Both the position numbers and the translations under genes were made by a program. From Daucus carota subsp. sativus (taxonomy: Eukaryota > Streptophyta > Magnoliopsida > Apiales > Apiaceae), in contig NC_030383.2 in NCBI RefSeq assembly GCF_001625215.2, positions 38,190,035-38,254,034 on the forward strand: a stretch of 64,000 nt of DNA. Direction: 5' to 3'. Shown here piece after piece: positions 45,234 through 57,110 of the stretch (the first letter of the stretch is position 1; each line of letters opens with the position of its first letter). The notes below the pieces were generated by a model. It was not told where the DNA came from. It did no database searches and saw only the letters and a program-made list of their open reading frames with translations.

Positions 45234-47587
45234 TCATTTTTTGTTCACCTTGTCCACTTTGATATTCTTCAACGGTGGAGAATCCGAATTGTCTGTTGGA
45301 CTGAAAGTCACTGGTTCAATGGCTTTTCGAGCTCTTGCTTTCGTGTTTGTTGATTTTGCAGTATTTGGAGTCTCATTCGCGTTGCCATCTTTTGTTGATT
45401 CCTACCAAAAAACGTATATATGAGGATAAGTATTTTTAAAAATGTGAACGGTAGGATATGTGACATACATTGACTATGGAGAAGTCTCTAATTTCCAACA
45501 CGGTTTCAGCTGATGGGTCAAAGCTATCTCCTTTCTCCTGTGCATCCAGAATTTCCTGAGCATTATAAACAGTTGATCCCTTCTGGAGATTCTCCTCATT
45601 GATCGAAAGGTTTATCATGTATTTCTTTCTTAAGAATGTGTTCAGAATGTTGGGGAATTTGTCCTCCTCGGCTTCCTGTGAATAATGCATTTCAAATTTT
45701 AACCTTTGAGATAATAACTGGAACCGGTTATTAAAGAAAAATGAACATTACATACATCAGCACAATCAGCATGCAGATCAATTACTGTTTTGTCAATGAT
45801 TTTTGTTATCTCATGGTCTGGGAAGATAATTGCAATTGAACCAGTTTCATCTGAGCATAAAGTGCATAACCGGAACCTGTATCAATATTTAATTTTACAG
45901 ATATAAGTCAAATGGAAAACCAAAATTAAGATATAATAAGCTTGGCCAAAACAATAAATACAAATGTATCACCTCTTGTCTGGATAAGGGATAATTCGAC
46001 CACATCCATTGGCACGTGAGCATTTAAATTTACCATCCTCAAGTTCCAGCTCTAAATCACAACCTGAACACTTCCTGAAGAACCAATTGTTTGGGTCACT
46101 TATCCTCTTCACAGTGACCTCACAGAAGACACTAACTTGTAAAAGCAAAAAAATTTGTTGCTATTCCTTTTTTGTTATTTTTTGTTTGCTATTAATAAAA
46201 CCATGTTAGAAAACCTGGTCATAATTTGCTGGCAAATTTTTTATCTCCTTAACCGTGGATATTTTCCTCGGCATTTCAATAACCACCTCTTCTGGCAATC
46301 ATCATATCGGTCCCTAGGCCCCATTGCTGGAAAGGCTCGGCTTCAAAACCGTACGTGGAGCTTCCGCCTCATACGGCTTCAACAGACAGCTTCACAGGCT
46401 CTTTTTTAATCTCTGTCCAACTGCAGAATTTACAAATATGATAATACTTTCTCCGAACATTAGGATATTTAGGAACAACTGAAAAAAGATTCAACAAACT
46501 TTGCCACCTTCTTTTCAGAGTAGCTACACTGTAGTGTATAGGATTAACAAACACTCTCGTTGCCGGGTAATTGGACAGATGTGCTATACCTGAAAGAAAC
46601 GAAATTTTTAATAAGAAGTATTTATTTATGCAAGGCCGGATAAGTGATATTATGACAATATTGTCTATGCTAATATGACCTTCATATCGTCCGACTTTAG
46701 CACATGATATTATGACATATATATTGTTGGGGACACAGGAGGCAAATTGCTTTTCCACTAATTGTGCAAATTCATCGAATAATGTAACCGGCACATTTGA
46801 GCTGACACAGTTATAAAATATTAGTTAAGTCAGAAATAAAAAAACAGAAGTTCAGTTGTGTGCAGTGGGTATAGATTTTGTACCTTCCATTTGAGATTTG
46901 GAACTTGAACAGAGTTTTGTCAACATCATTCTTATTGATCTTGATTAGTTCTTGCACATTGTTCACTTTGCCAACCATATCTGTTAACGAATTAATTATT
47001 TATTATATTAATAAAAATGAGTTTGTTATTTTAGGTAAGTGCAACTAAGCACCACATACCAATGAGGAATCGATTGTCATCTGCAAGCTTGTCAATTTCA
47101 TCAAGATGAAATAAGTCAAAAGCATACTTCTCAATTTGAAGTCCAGTATCAGTGCATTTGTTGAACTGTGTGTGAGGAGTGAAGAAGATATGTTTATTAT
47201 TGCGGACAGCTCTGTATTTTTCATCTCCCAGATAATCTTTTACTTTAAAATTCGAGATGACATAAACCTCGCCTTCAGTTATATCCTTCAACAGCTCATC
47301 ACAATATTTGGAATTCGCAAAAGCATGTATCCTATCATCCTAAATTACCATAAATTGTTATCCATATTGTTCATACATATGTTAAATTGCTATACAAAAT
47401 TTGCTTAAATAAAGACATGGTCAGAGCTCCATACTGAATCATCTATTAGTATCATATTAACACCCCAGAATTCCTTACTCTCTCTGTTCAGTCCTTTCCA
47501 TAATGATTGTAGCCTAACTCTGCATTTCCAGTCATAAGTTGTTGCGTCCAGACGGTTAATAGGCTGGTAGGGATTCAAATCCGTCAT
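45234..47587 (-). pseudogene. RPA70-like gene C (Helitron), interrupted by group II intron fragment
   Basis: Starts MTDLNPYQPINRLDA at 47587. Exons 47587-47435 (153 bp), 47339-47060 (280 bp) and 46980-46884 (97 bp) parallel copies A and B; then near 46801-46684 (VTLFDEFAQLVEKQF) and from about 46590 (HLSNYPATRVFVNP, CKFCSWTEIKKEP). There the frame hits a foreign piece (46290-46380) and a stop. It resumes with VIEMPRKISTVKEIKNL, the four-cysteine ribbon CSGCDLELEDGKFKC...CGRIIPYPDK, FRLCTLCSDETG, a tail rich in E/K/N, and ends VNKK* at 45234. It is otherwise full length. Confidence 0.82.
46290..46380 (-). other. Organellar group II intron domain V-like insert (NUMT)
   Basis: On the minus strand AAGCCGTATGAGGC, GGAA tetraloop, GCTCCACGTACGGTTTT folds as group II domain V: the AGC triad at the start, a GNRA loop, and the ACG/TACGGTT return strand. 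It is followed by GAAGCCGAGCCTTTCCAGCA, as found downstream of domain V in plant mitochondrial introns. The bordering sequence on both sides is RPA reading frame. A mitochondrial origin is inferred. Confidence 0.7.
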
Positions 47588-49936
47588 AATAATCTGCTTC
47601 CTTCAGTAAATAACAATCAATACAAAGTGAATATACGGATGCAGATGCATTCAATAGAAACGGCTGACATAAAGAATGAAGTTTTATACTTACAGTCGGT
47701 GCAGTTGGCTTTCAGATTGGCTTGAATAATAGATTAGGTGGATTCTGTAAATTCGGATTTAGTGCTGGTGTATGTATGAAGGTGGAGCTGTAGACACCAT
47801 TTTTTTTATGGGATATGTGTGCTATGGTACGAAGCAGACACGCATAAATTTCGAACGGTTGAGATTGAACTCTAGGTTAGTAGATTGAGACTTTTTTTCA
47901 ATCTCTTTATTACAGCTGTAGTAAAACAGAGAAACACAACAGCATGAAATACCATATTTTTTATGTACCAAAAAGTGCACTGCACCATTACTCTCGAGTT
48001 GAAAAAAGTGTACTGGACCATTACTCTTAAGCAAAAAAAGTTTGATAACAGAATATCGTTTAATAGATTTGTTGAAATATATTTAATACTTTCTCCATTC
48101 TATTTTAATTGTCACGTATGAGTGTTGACGTTTTTTTATATCTTAAAAAAAGTGCTTATTGCTTAAAATAAATATGTGAAGTATAAGTTATAAGTAGGAT
48201 AAGACTTAAAAGTGATTTAATTTTTTGTAAAATAAGTGGAAGTCCTGAAACATAAGCTAGCATAATAAGACTTTTTAAGTGCTTTTTGACTTTTTACACA
48301 GACAGTATGAATAATTGGTTCTTACTTATAACTCGAAATATCCGGCTTAAAATGAATTGCCAAACACGCACTATGTATAATGGGTTTCGAATCAATGCAA
48401 ACATTATTTGGTTGAATTTGGTATTGTAAGATAACTTATTTGAACTTTTCTGTGTTAAAAAATAATCAATTAAACTTCGTACATTTTATGTTTTGTTACT
48501 TGCGAAAGTAATTACATATCCGATTAACTACTAATCAAACGAATTGACCTTTGAATAATTAAATGAATCCCCGATTACTCTGTATTGAATATCTTTAGCA
48601 ATTAAATGTGATTCCTTTTTTTAGAACAATAACTTAGTGTATGTTATATTTCCTTATACTATGAGAATATAAGGAAATATTATAAGAATGTAAGGTAATT
48701 TGGATTTTAATATTATAACAATTATAACCATAATTTAGTGTTTGTTATATTTCCTTATATTATAGAATATTAGGTTGACGTTTATAATATTAGGTTGACG
48801 TTATTTGGATGAATTTGGTATCGTAGGGTAACCTATGTGAACATTTATGTGAAATAAATAATTTGTATTAATAATAATACGAATATTAAAAATTATTATT
48901 GACCAAAGATTATGAGTCACTCGTTTATTATAGTAAAAAACCTGAAATTACATCTTAAAGTAGTTTAAAATTTATTTCTGGTGACATATTTATTTAATAT
49001 TTTATTTGATAAAATATTAAAACTTTAAAGTCAAACTGTGGACAAATTGACCGGCACATACCCAAAAGGTGCCAACAAAGAAGGGACGGAAAGAGTAGTA
49101 GGTCAATATTTGTATTTAAATAGTACCAGTTTACAAAATGTTAGAATGAGTTAAAGGATTATGTTCGAACTGATAGTACTATATGCGTGACTGTTCACGA
49201 TTAATCACGGACTAATTTATGTTTTGTGAGTTGCCAAACTAATTAAATATCCAATCAAGAACTCTTAAATCCAATTTACCTCCGAAAAATTTAGTTATTC
49301 CCCGATTAGTCTTCTTTTACTATCTTCACCTATTAAGCCACAAAGACCTCAGTCATATTATACAGTTTACTTTTACCAACAATAATTTACTGTTTGTTAT
49401 ATTTCCTTCTTTTATAAGAATATATAAATGCTTTTTTAAAAACTATGTACTTTAGAAATTAAGGAAGAGGTAATTTGTATTTCAATACGTTATATTTAAA
49501 TAGACAATATAAAAATATTAGTTTAGCGTTGTAATATTTTGTAAAACTAAAAAAAAATTAAAAAGACAAAAGGAATAAATGCAATTGATACGTCAGGGAA
49601 TATTCTTTTTGCAACCCAAAAAAAATGAAGACGAACACATGTTTTAAGACATTTTATAAAACTTCACATGTACATTATCTTTCCAAGTCAAATTCAAAAA
49701 CAATAAAAAAGTAAGACAGTTGAGATTCATTAAGTGTATTGCTCTAAAGTGGTAAAGTAACGCACAACACAATTAAACATTACAGGTTTATTGCACTCTC
49801 AGGACACAGACCGACTCCTCGCTGTAAAAACCCTAACCTCCCTGAGCAGCAACCAGGTAAGAAATCTACAATTCCAAGCTTATGTGTTCTATGCATGTTT
49901 TTAGCTGCTAATTGTGGGTACTCTGTCTTTTACAGG
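47588..49936. other. AT-rich spacer inside Helitron, nested debris
   Basis: No gene. A pair of Stowaway-like ends lies at 48089 (CTTTCTCCATTC) and 49095 (reverse complement CTCTTTCCGTCCC), each beside TA, spanning 1.0 kb. Diverged direct repeats containing GTTATATTTCCTTATA occur near 48640, 48745 and 49398. A 19-bp tandem pair ATAATATTAGGTTGACGTT lies at about 48765-48803. A 29-bp copy of RPA gene A sits at 49336-49364. The divergent promoters of RPA gene C and the B3 gene must lie in here. Confidence 0.5.
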
Positions 49937-52239
49937 ATGTCTGATAACAGCAAGAGAGGTAATAACTCAACCGAGTCATTTTGTGTTTCTCTGTTTTGAT
50001 ATATAGGTTAGTCATCTTGCCATTTCCTATTATTGCTAACAGCCTCTATCGAAATGACCAAATCAAGGAATGGAAAGTCTTTCATTTGTCGTATAGTTGA
50101 AGGACGAAATCACAGTGGTGTTTTGGTATTAAATCTTTCATATGTTTTTTACATAGTTTGTGCTACTAAATCCTTCGAATTTTATGTATGACTTTTGTCT
50201 AATTTCTTTTTAGAAAATCCCCTCTGCATTTGCTGAGTTCTTTGGTCAGCTGAACTTGAATGTAATTGGCCTGCATTTTCCTTTTAAAAAGACTTGGATT
50301 GCTAGTTTTGTTTGAAAATCTGAAACCATTGAAGGCATAGAGAGTTTAATGGAATACTATGATGTAAATCCTTGGTATTCTTTTTCATTTAAGTACCTAG
50401 GTGGTACTGAGTTCGAAGTTGAGCTTTTTAGTGAGTATGCAGTGGAAGTGGACTACTCACCTAAGGGAAGTCGTGGAGTTCCTTTGGAACCTGTATTCAA
50501 ACAAACTGAATTAGACAAAGAAAAGTTAATGGGTACTTATTCTTATAGTGCTGCTTCAACATTTGACCCGGTGTTTGAGGTTGTAATTACTGAGGATCAT
50601 GTGGAAAGGAGAAGGTGGACAGAGGTATGAACATGCCACCATAATTACACACTTTTCTATATAGTTCTGAGAGTATGCTTCATAATAATATATTTTACAG
50701 GTTTTTAAGAGGGAGGAGGCAGTGGAGATGGGTTTAGATCCTGAAATGGAATGGTTAGAGTTGGGCTTTGAAAAGAAAGTGTGGAGAATACATTTAAAAT
50801 GGACAACAAAAAAATTGTTATTTGACAGTGAATGGCATAATTTGGCAAAAGAGTGTAAGTTGGGAATTGGAGACAAACTCTTTGCTAATCAGAGGTTTAG
50901 CCTAGCATTATACCACCTGAATCAGGCAATGAATATTTACCAAAAAGGTATAATTTGCTCGTTACTTTGATATGTATTTTATAATACAGATAAATGTTCA
51001 TTTGAATAAATTGTCTTCATGTAATGTTTGGTTCAAATGCGGCCAATTTTTTTCCCTTGAATAGGTTCTATTCAAGGAAAGGGTTGTCTGAAATGGTTCA
51101 AGATTTTGCATTGGATGAATCTCTTGACAGGAGAATTGGTAAGCATTCTAATTCAGGCTTTTATTGGATTTGGTTATTATACATAAAAGGGATTTTGTTT
51201 TTGACATATTTATTTATATGGCTTAGGAACTTCCTTCTGTGTTTGCTGATAAGTATGGTTCTGAATTTAAGAAGTGTGGTTCAATTTATATGCCGGATGG
51301 AATGGTGTATAGCTGTCACTTATCAAAGAGTGCGAAATTAATATTTGGTTTGAAGGATTTGGCGAAAAGTATAATGTTCATGCAAACAGTACTATGTTTT
51401 TTGAATACCTTGGCAACTCAACATTCTATGCTACAATCTATGACTCACATGGTTTGGAAATATTTAACGACATGCCGTCAAAGCTCTTTTAAGTTCAGTT
51501 TTAAACAGTATGCAAGCAGAGGTCTATGTTATATCAGATAGTGATGAGGAGGAAGGTATGATCAAAACATACCTTCACAGTGGAGTTGACATATTCAAAA
51601 CATACCTTCACTTTAGCTTCAATTAAAAACCTTTTTATTTACATATTCAAAACATGAAAGCTTGATTGTTCTAATGCAGCAGGAGTTGACATTGGAGTGT
51701 TGCATACCGGTGGAGACATTTCAGGACCTGAACATATCTCAGGTTTTTTGTATATCAATATTACAAATATTATGTAGTAGATGTTTTCTTAAATGTAAGG
51801 ATATTGAATACAATTCTATGTTGCAGACGCAGCAATGGAATATAACGCAACTCCTGAAAGTGTTGAAGGGCAGTATAATTTCACAGTGGAGCTATTGAGA
51901 TCACATGTCGATCAATGTTATCACGGAGTGGTTAGTCAAACCTCGCACATTTTTAAACAACAACTAAAATGTATAACAATACCTGACTTTTTTTTATTTT
52001 GTATTTAGTTTCTACCTAGGCACCTGCGTGCACTCTATAAGAAGTGGAATAAAAGCACTGTGGTCACTCTAAACATGAAGTCCAGAACTTATAGATTGGC
52101 AATTCTGAAGAGGCAGAAGACATGTCGGCTCGGTGTTGGATGGAATGAATTCGTATTGGAGAATAATTTGGAAAAAGGAGACAAAATACTCTTCAATTAC
52201 ACTGGGAATGCAAGCTTTGCAGTCACTAAAACTGTGTAA
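49937..52239 (+). pseudogene. Multi-B3-domain (REM-like) gene inside Helitron
   Basis: Exons fit from ATG 49937: 49937-49958, 50043-50125, 50214-50624, 50701-50947, about 51065-51138, from 51229, about 51830-51930, and the last from about 52011 to the stop at 52239. At least three B3 folds are visible: KIPSAFAEFFGQL...FKYLGGTEFEVELFSEYAVEV; LPSVFADKYGSEF...FEYLGNSTFYATIYDSHGLEIF; and FLPRHLRALYKKW...WNEFVLENNLEKGDKILFNY. A B3-like WRIHLKW...WHNLAKECKLGIGD lies between. B3 domains bind DNA in plant transcription factors. An in-frame TGA near 50313 and a frameshift near 51350 disable it. It runs opposite to all other Helitron genes and retains introns, so it was captured as genomic DNA. Confidence 0.75.
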
Positions 52240-52966
52240 TGGAATTTTAGATTCCATTCTTATGTTTCTAACTTGATGTATTGCGCTGGGTTTAAATTTG
52301 TTCTTCAATGGATTTGTTTTGGTTTTAATGATAGCTGACAGTATTTGTAACTGGATTATGTCATTCAGATGGAAACTTGTGTATGCTTGGATATTTTGCC
52401 TATAATGAATCTAATATGCATCAAGTGTTTTTGAATTATTGTGGTAAGATAGTATTATAACTGATTACAATAGTAAGACTAATCTGGAGTTTCATCTAGA
52501 TTTGGTCATGAATATTTACAGAAAGTAGCCGTAACATCCACTGTCTAACAAACAAAGCAAACTCAGTCTGTGTTTTGCTTTTAATGTAAACTACATTTAT
52601 CGAAGCTTCAAAATCTTGGCTGCAAAATTGTGTGCTACTATATTACAGTACTGTACAGATAAATGACCAACAGGCAATATACAGTTACAGTTTTGAGAGG
52701 AATAGCATAAAATAGGATAACATAAAATTGGTGGAAGAAAAAGAAGAAGGCAACAGAGCAAAAAATTAAACAAATTAAACATAATGGAAATGGTTCAAGT
52801 ATTGAAAAGATATTATTTCAGACAGAGCATCATAGGCTTTTATGTTGGTTTTGTAACCAAACATGTACTACAAAAGAAAGCAGTACTCAGAGTTTAACAA
52901 AACAACATTTCTGAAAAGAGATGACTATGCATAGGCACACAAACATAAACACAAACTTCTGAACAA
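52240..52966. other. Convergent 3' ends of B3 gene and RepHel
   Basis: About 730 bases between the tail-to-tail B3 and RepHel genes. No gene seen. Confidence 0.5.
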
Positions 52967-53088
52967 CTACTTAGGTAGAGCATAGAAAACCTCTTTGTAA
53001 ACAACATTCTGCGTTATGTTGGTGGGAAAACCACGATCATCATCAATAAAAATCTTCAGCCCGGAAGGAGATGTTACGCGGCTAATAG

Positions 53089-54705
53089 CTACATAGAATT
53101 GACCAGTGTGAAAACAGGCTTCGGAAGAAACAAACCAACAGTTTTTAAAGATTGTCCCTGAGATTTATTTATCGTCATGGCGTAGCAGATTTGCAGGGGC
53201 ATTTGCTTCCTCACCAACTTGAAAGGTAACACAGAATCACTTGGACTTAACTCCATGCGGGGAATGAAGTGTCGAGTTCCAGAAAAAGATCCACAAATGA
53301 CCTCACACTCTACACAAAATTTCAAGCACTTGGTCACAATCATTCTAGTCCCATTGCAGAGTCCTAGTGTTTGATTCAAATTCCTCATTAGCATCACAAC
53401 TGCGCCAACTTTGAGCTTCAAATCATGAACAGGCAACCCTGGAACTGAGAGCGAATTCAGGTACTCAACAGGGAAGGCAGAATTCAAGTCCTCGTCTGTC
53501 CCACCAAATTCTTCAGCACTATCAACACTATAATAAGTTACTGCCTCACCTGGTATCATATCAACAATGAGAGAATTTAGTTGGCCAACGGTTTGGTTTG
53601 TAGGAGTCAAGATGGCTCTTTCACTCAAATACTTTGCATTACTGGAATTCTGTATAAAATCAGGATAGATGCTACGAATCATGTTCTCTACTGTGTTGTC
53701 ATTTTCCAAGTCACAGAACTGCAGTGGTACTTGAATTCCATGCTCATCAAAAAGAGATTTTGCTTCTTCATCAACCTCCAACCTACCATCTCCTGTTGCA
53801 AGTACCCATTTGGCAAATTCATTTAATTCATCAATTTCTTCCTGAGATGTACCGGTGTTGAGACGCATGTTCCTTTTTAGAATAAAGATTTTGCAAATAT
53901 TCCAAAGCCTTGATCTGGTTATACATGCTCCCAATATCTCAGCTCTGTCTCCATGAGGTATAACTAGAAGTATTTGACGAAAATCTCCACCTAGGACTAC
54001 TGTAATTCCTCCAAAAGGAAGAGATGCACGACTTTCATCAACAGACCTCATAATATCTCTCAAAGACCTATCCAAACATTCAAAGGCAAACCTGTGTTGC
54101 ATTGGAGCCTCGTCCCAAATAATAAGTTTGGTATGCCTAATTAACTCAGCAATGTCTGATTTACTGCCTATACCACAAATAGAAAATTCATCCAATACAA
54201 TAGGTATTTTAAACCTGGAATGTGCGGTTCGACCGCCTGGCATCAGTGTGGCAGCGATCCCAGAAGATGCAACCGGTAGGACAATGTCTCCTTGAGATCT
54301 TAACTTGGAAATCAAAGTCCTCCAAAGGAAGGTCTTCCCACAACCACCACTTCCATGAACAAAATAGAGTCCACCTTCGTTCTTCCCAACAGATTCTATT
54401 ATTGCGTTGTACACAGATAACTGTTCGCCATTCATGGTAGAAAGCAACTTCTGGTTTTCTTTTTCCATCTTATTAATGTTGTAGTTGGTTTCTTCTATAA
54501 TCAGGTTATTACTTCCATGATTGAGGTAGTTCTCTGGTGGTTGAGGCAGTTGAGGAAAATTCCTTAAAGATTTTCCTATCGACCTAAGTAAGTCATCAAT
54601 CTCTGCAGAATAAGTACATAAGATTAGAAGCTTAAAAATATAAGAAAACTTAAAACACAACTGTGTGAAAACATGATAACTTTCGAAGGAAAAAAACTCA
54701 ACCAT
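53089..54705 (-). CDS. RepHel helicase exon (open)
   Basis: The longest open stretch of the element. Useful coding begins at the acceptor near 54605 (IDDLLRSIGKSLRNFP) and carries all Pif1-like motifs from GSGGCGKTFLWRT through AMTINKSQGQSL; the residues before that are intron. The frame leaves the family just after KPVFT, about 38 codons before the expected end at 52967. Confidence 0.88.
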   Translation of the reverse strand: MVEFFSFESYHVFTQLCFKFSYIFKLLILCTYSAEIDDLLRSIGKSLRNFPQLPQPPENYLNHGSNNLIIEETNYNINKMEKENQKLLSTMNGEQLSVYNAIIESVGKNEGGLYFVHGSGGCGKTFLWRTLISKLRSQGDIVLPVASSGIAATLMPGGRTAHSRFKIPIVLDEFSICGIGSKSDIAELIRHTKLIIWDEAPMQHRFAFECLDRSLRDIMRSVDESRASLPFGGITVVLGGDFRQILLVIPHGDRAEILGACITRSRLWNICKIFILKRNMRLNTGTSQEEIDELNEFAKWVLATGDGRLEVDEEAKSLFDEHGIQVPLQFCDLENDNTVENMIRSIYPDFIQNSSNAKYLSERAILTPTNQTVGQLNSLIVDMIPGEAVTYYSVDSAEEFGGTDEDLNSAFPVEYLNSLSVPGLPVHDLKLKVGAVVMLMRNLNQTLGLCNGTRMIVTKCLKFCVECEVICGSFSGTRHFIPRMELSPSDSVLPFKLVRKQMPLQICYAMTINKSQGQSLKTVGLFLPKPVFTLVNSM

Positions 54706-56658
54706 TTGCTACTTGCAAGAGCATAAAACTGCAGTTGTTTGTCGTCCAACATGAGAGTATCATCATTATTTAAACGCCTTCTCTTTAAAACAATATCATC
54801 AACCATTTGCTTCCAATGAGATGTCCACAACTGTAATAAATCAGTGACCTTGCAGTTCACAATAATGTGCACAAAAAGCTGCCTAATCTGCGGAGGTAAA
54901 CCACCATTTGAACATTGATTTAACACTTCATGCCATTCTTTGTCATCATCGAGCAAACCATACTCTTTGCACGCATCACGAAAAGAATCATGGCAGATTC
55001 CATCTACGGTTCTCAGACTTTCGAACGAAGTAGGACCGCGCACTTTGGTGAGCAATAAACGCATAAACCAAACTTCACCACTACTATGATATGTGTAGGA
55101 AAGACGTCCAATCTGAAAACCTCTTTTCCTTGGATTCCATTTCCTCTGACCATCATCCCAAACAAAATGCTCTGGAATTTCTTGATAAGTGTATTTCTGA
55201 GCAGCCACATTAACTTTACATAGTTCAAAAAATGCTTCAAGCTTGCTGAACCTATACTTCTCACGATCAGCAACCTTGTCTAATGGCTGGTTAGAATGGA
55301 ATGTGCAATTCTTCTGACCTGGTAAATGGAATGGCAGGCGCTCAACAGATATAGTGCGATGGTGTATAGGAAAACCAAAAATCCGATAGGCAGACTCTGC
55401 ACCGCAAATGTAGCGACCATCAAAATATGCATCAATTTCATCTATAGCCTGATCTCCATTCTGCTGTGAAACTCTCTTCTTCCTTCCGCTGACATGTACA
55501 GTTGCAGTATCATGCCCTTTAAAGCAATACTTGAAAAGGTATTTCAGACTACGTGCATGACAACAAATCTCGATATTCATATGACACTGATACTTGACCA
55601 ACAAATCCCGATTATAAGGGACCACCCACTGATTATCCAGCTCTGCGTTACGAACTTTAACTGTTATGTTCTGCCTTCTTCTACGTTAAACAGGAAATCC
55701 ACTTTCATCAAATGTTGTCCTTGCAGCATATCTAAAACACAGAAAATGAGGATTATATCAAAAATTGTGAAGCGTCCTAAGTTGATTTCTATTAGTGTAA
55801 TGAAAAACTCACTTTTTTGGGAAATGCCTTATACACTTGAGACCTTTCATGCAAGGAGACTTAGTGTTTTGCAATCCACAAGGCCCATGTATCATAAAAG
55901 CTTTTACAGCAGCATATCCAACCGGATCTTTAACAGGATCAGGTATCTCAGCTGACACAAACTTGTCAACATTTTTTTTAAGATAAACCTTGGATTTACT
56001 GTCAAGCCAAATGAGCATATGCACATGAGGGATACCTCGCTTCTGAAACTCTACGACATACATCACTGTTGAAAATTAAGTTAGTAGCCATGTGTAGGAT
56101 TGAAAAAAAATTCAAACAAACAAATATAATTTACCTCCAACACAAACACCAAAATAGGCTTTCTTCTTGATATCGTTGGTGAGCTGGTCTAGTTTAAGGC
56201 GAAAAACTCTAGAAATGATGTCTGGGGAATTCTCTGATTTACAACCAAGCAAAAAATGCATCATTTTCTGAATTTCGTCCCACAAAGGATTTGTGGTCAG
56301 TTAGAAAGATATCAGGGTGACCAACTTGACGGTAAACTGCAAGCGCATCCTGGAAGTTCTGCTGCATGTATCGTTTGGATCCAACAAAACCAGCTGGTAA
56401 GATTACACCTTTCCCGACATTTGATCCACTCAAATCACCTTTACGCACAGAATCACATATATGACTATAGAGTTCATTGCGCAGAATAGTTTGATTCTTA
56501 CGAAACCAATATAAACGTGTTTGTTCAATTGAAGAGAAGGCATCAACAACATACTGTTGGAAAAGCCTACCGCCTAACCTCGTCGTCAAAGCTGCATATT
56601 ACACAAATAAAAAATGTATTCATCCAGCATAAATATACAACCAAACAGATAACTAACA

Positions 56659-57110
56659 AATGCAGTCTGGTAACATGCTTAAAGATCAGGAATCTAATAT
56701 CATAACTTCATATAGCTCAGTCATAACTTTATTACAACTCACTGAAAAAAACGGTGTAACAAAATTTAATCTAGCATTCGAATACTACAATACTAAGCAC
56801 AATGCATCATAAAAAAAGTGCATCCAACATAAAATCCAAGAAATCATAATGTAACCAACGCAAAGTAATAACGTACTTAAACACATGAAATCTAATACCA
56901 AATGCAGTCTGTTAACATGCTTAAAGATCAGGAATCTAATATCATAAGTTGATATAGCTCAGTCATAACTTTATTACAACTCACTGAAAGAAACGGTGTA
57001 ACAAAATTTGCTATAGCATTTGAATCCAACATAAATCCAAGAAATCAGAATGTAACAAAATCAATCTTATAACGTACTGAAACACATTAAATCTAATAAC
57101 AAAACTTACA
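56659..57110. repeat. Tandem duplication in a RepHel intron
   Basis: Unit 1 (about 56659-56900) and unit 2 (about 56901-57110) share TGCAGTCTG, AACATGCTTAAAGATCAGGA and TTTATTACAACTCACTGAAA. Unit 2 lacks about 40 bases present in unit 1. The pair lies between the exons that end at 56589 and begin near 57115, so it does not affect coding. Confidence 0.85.
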
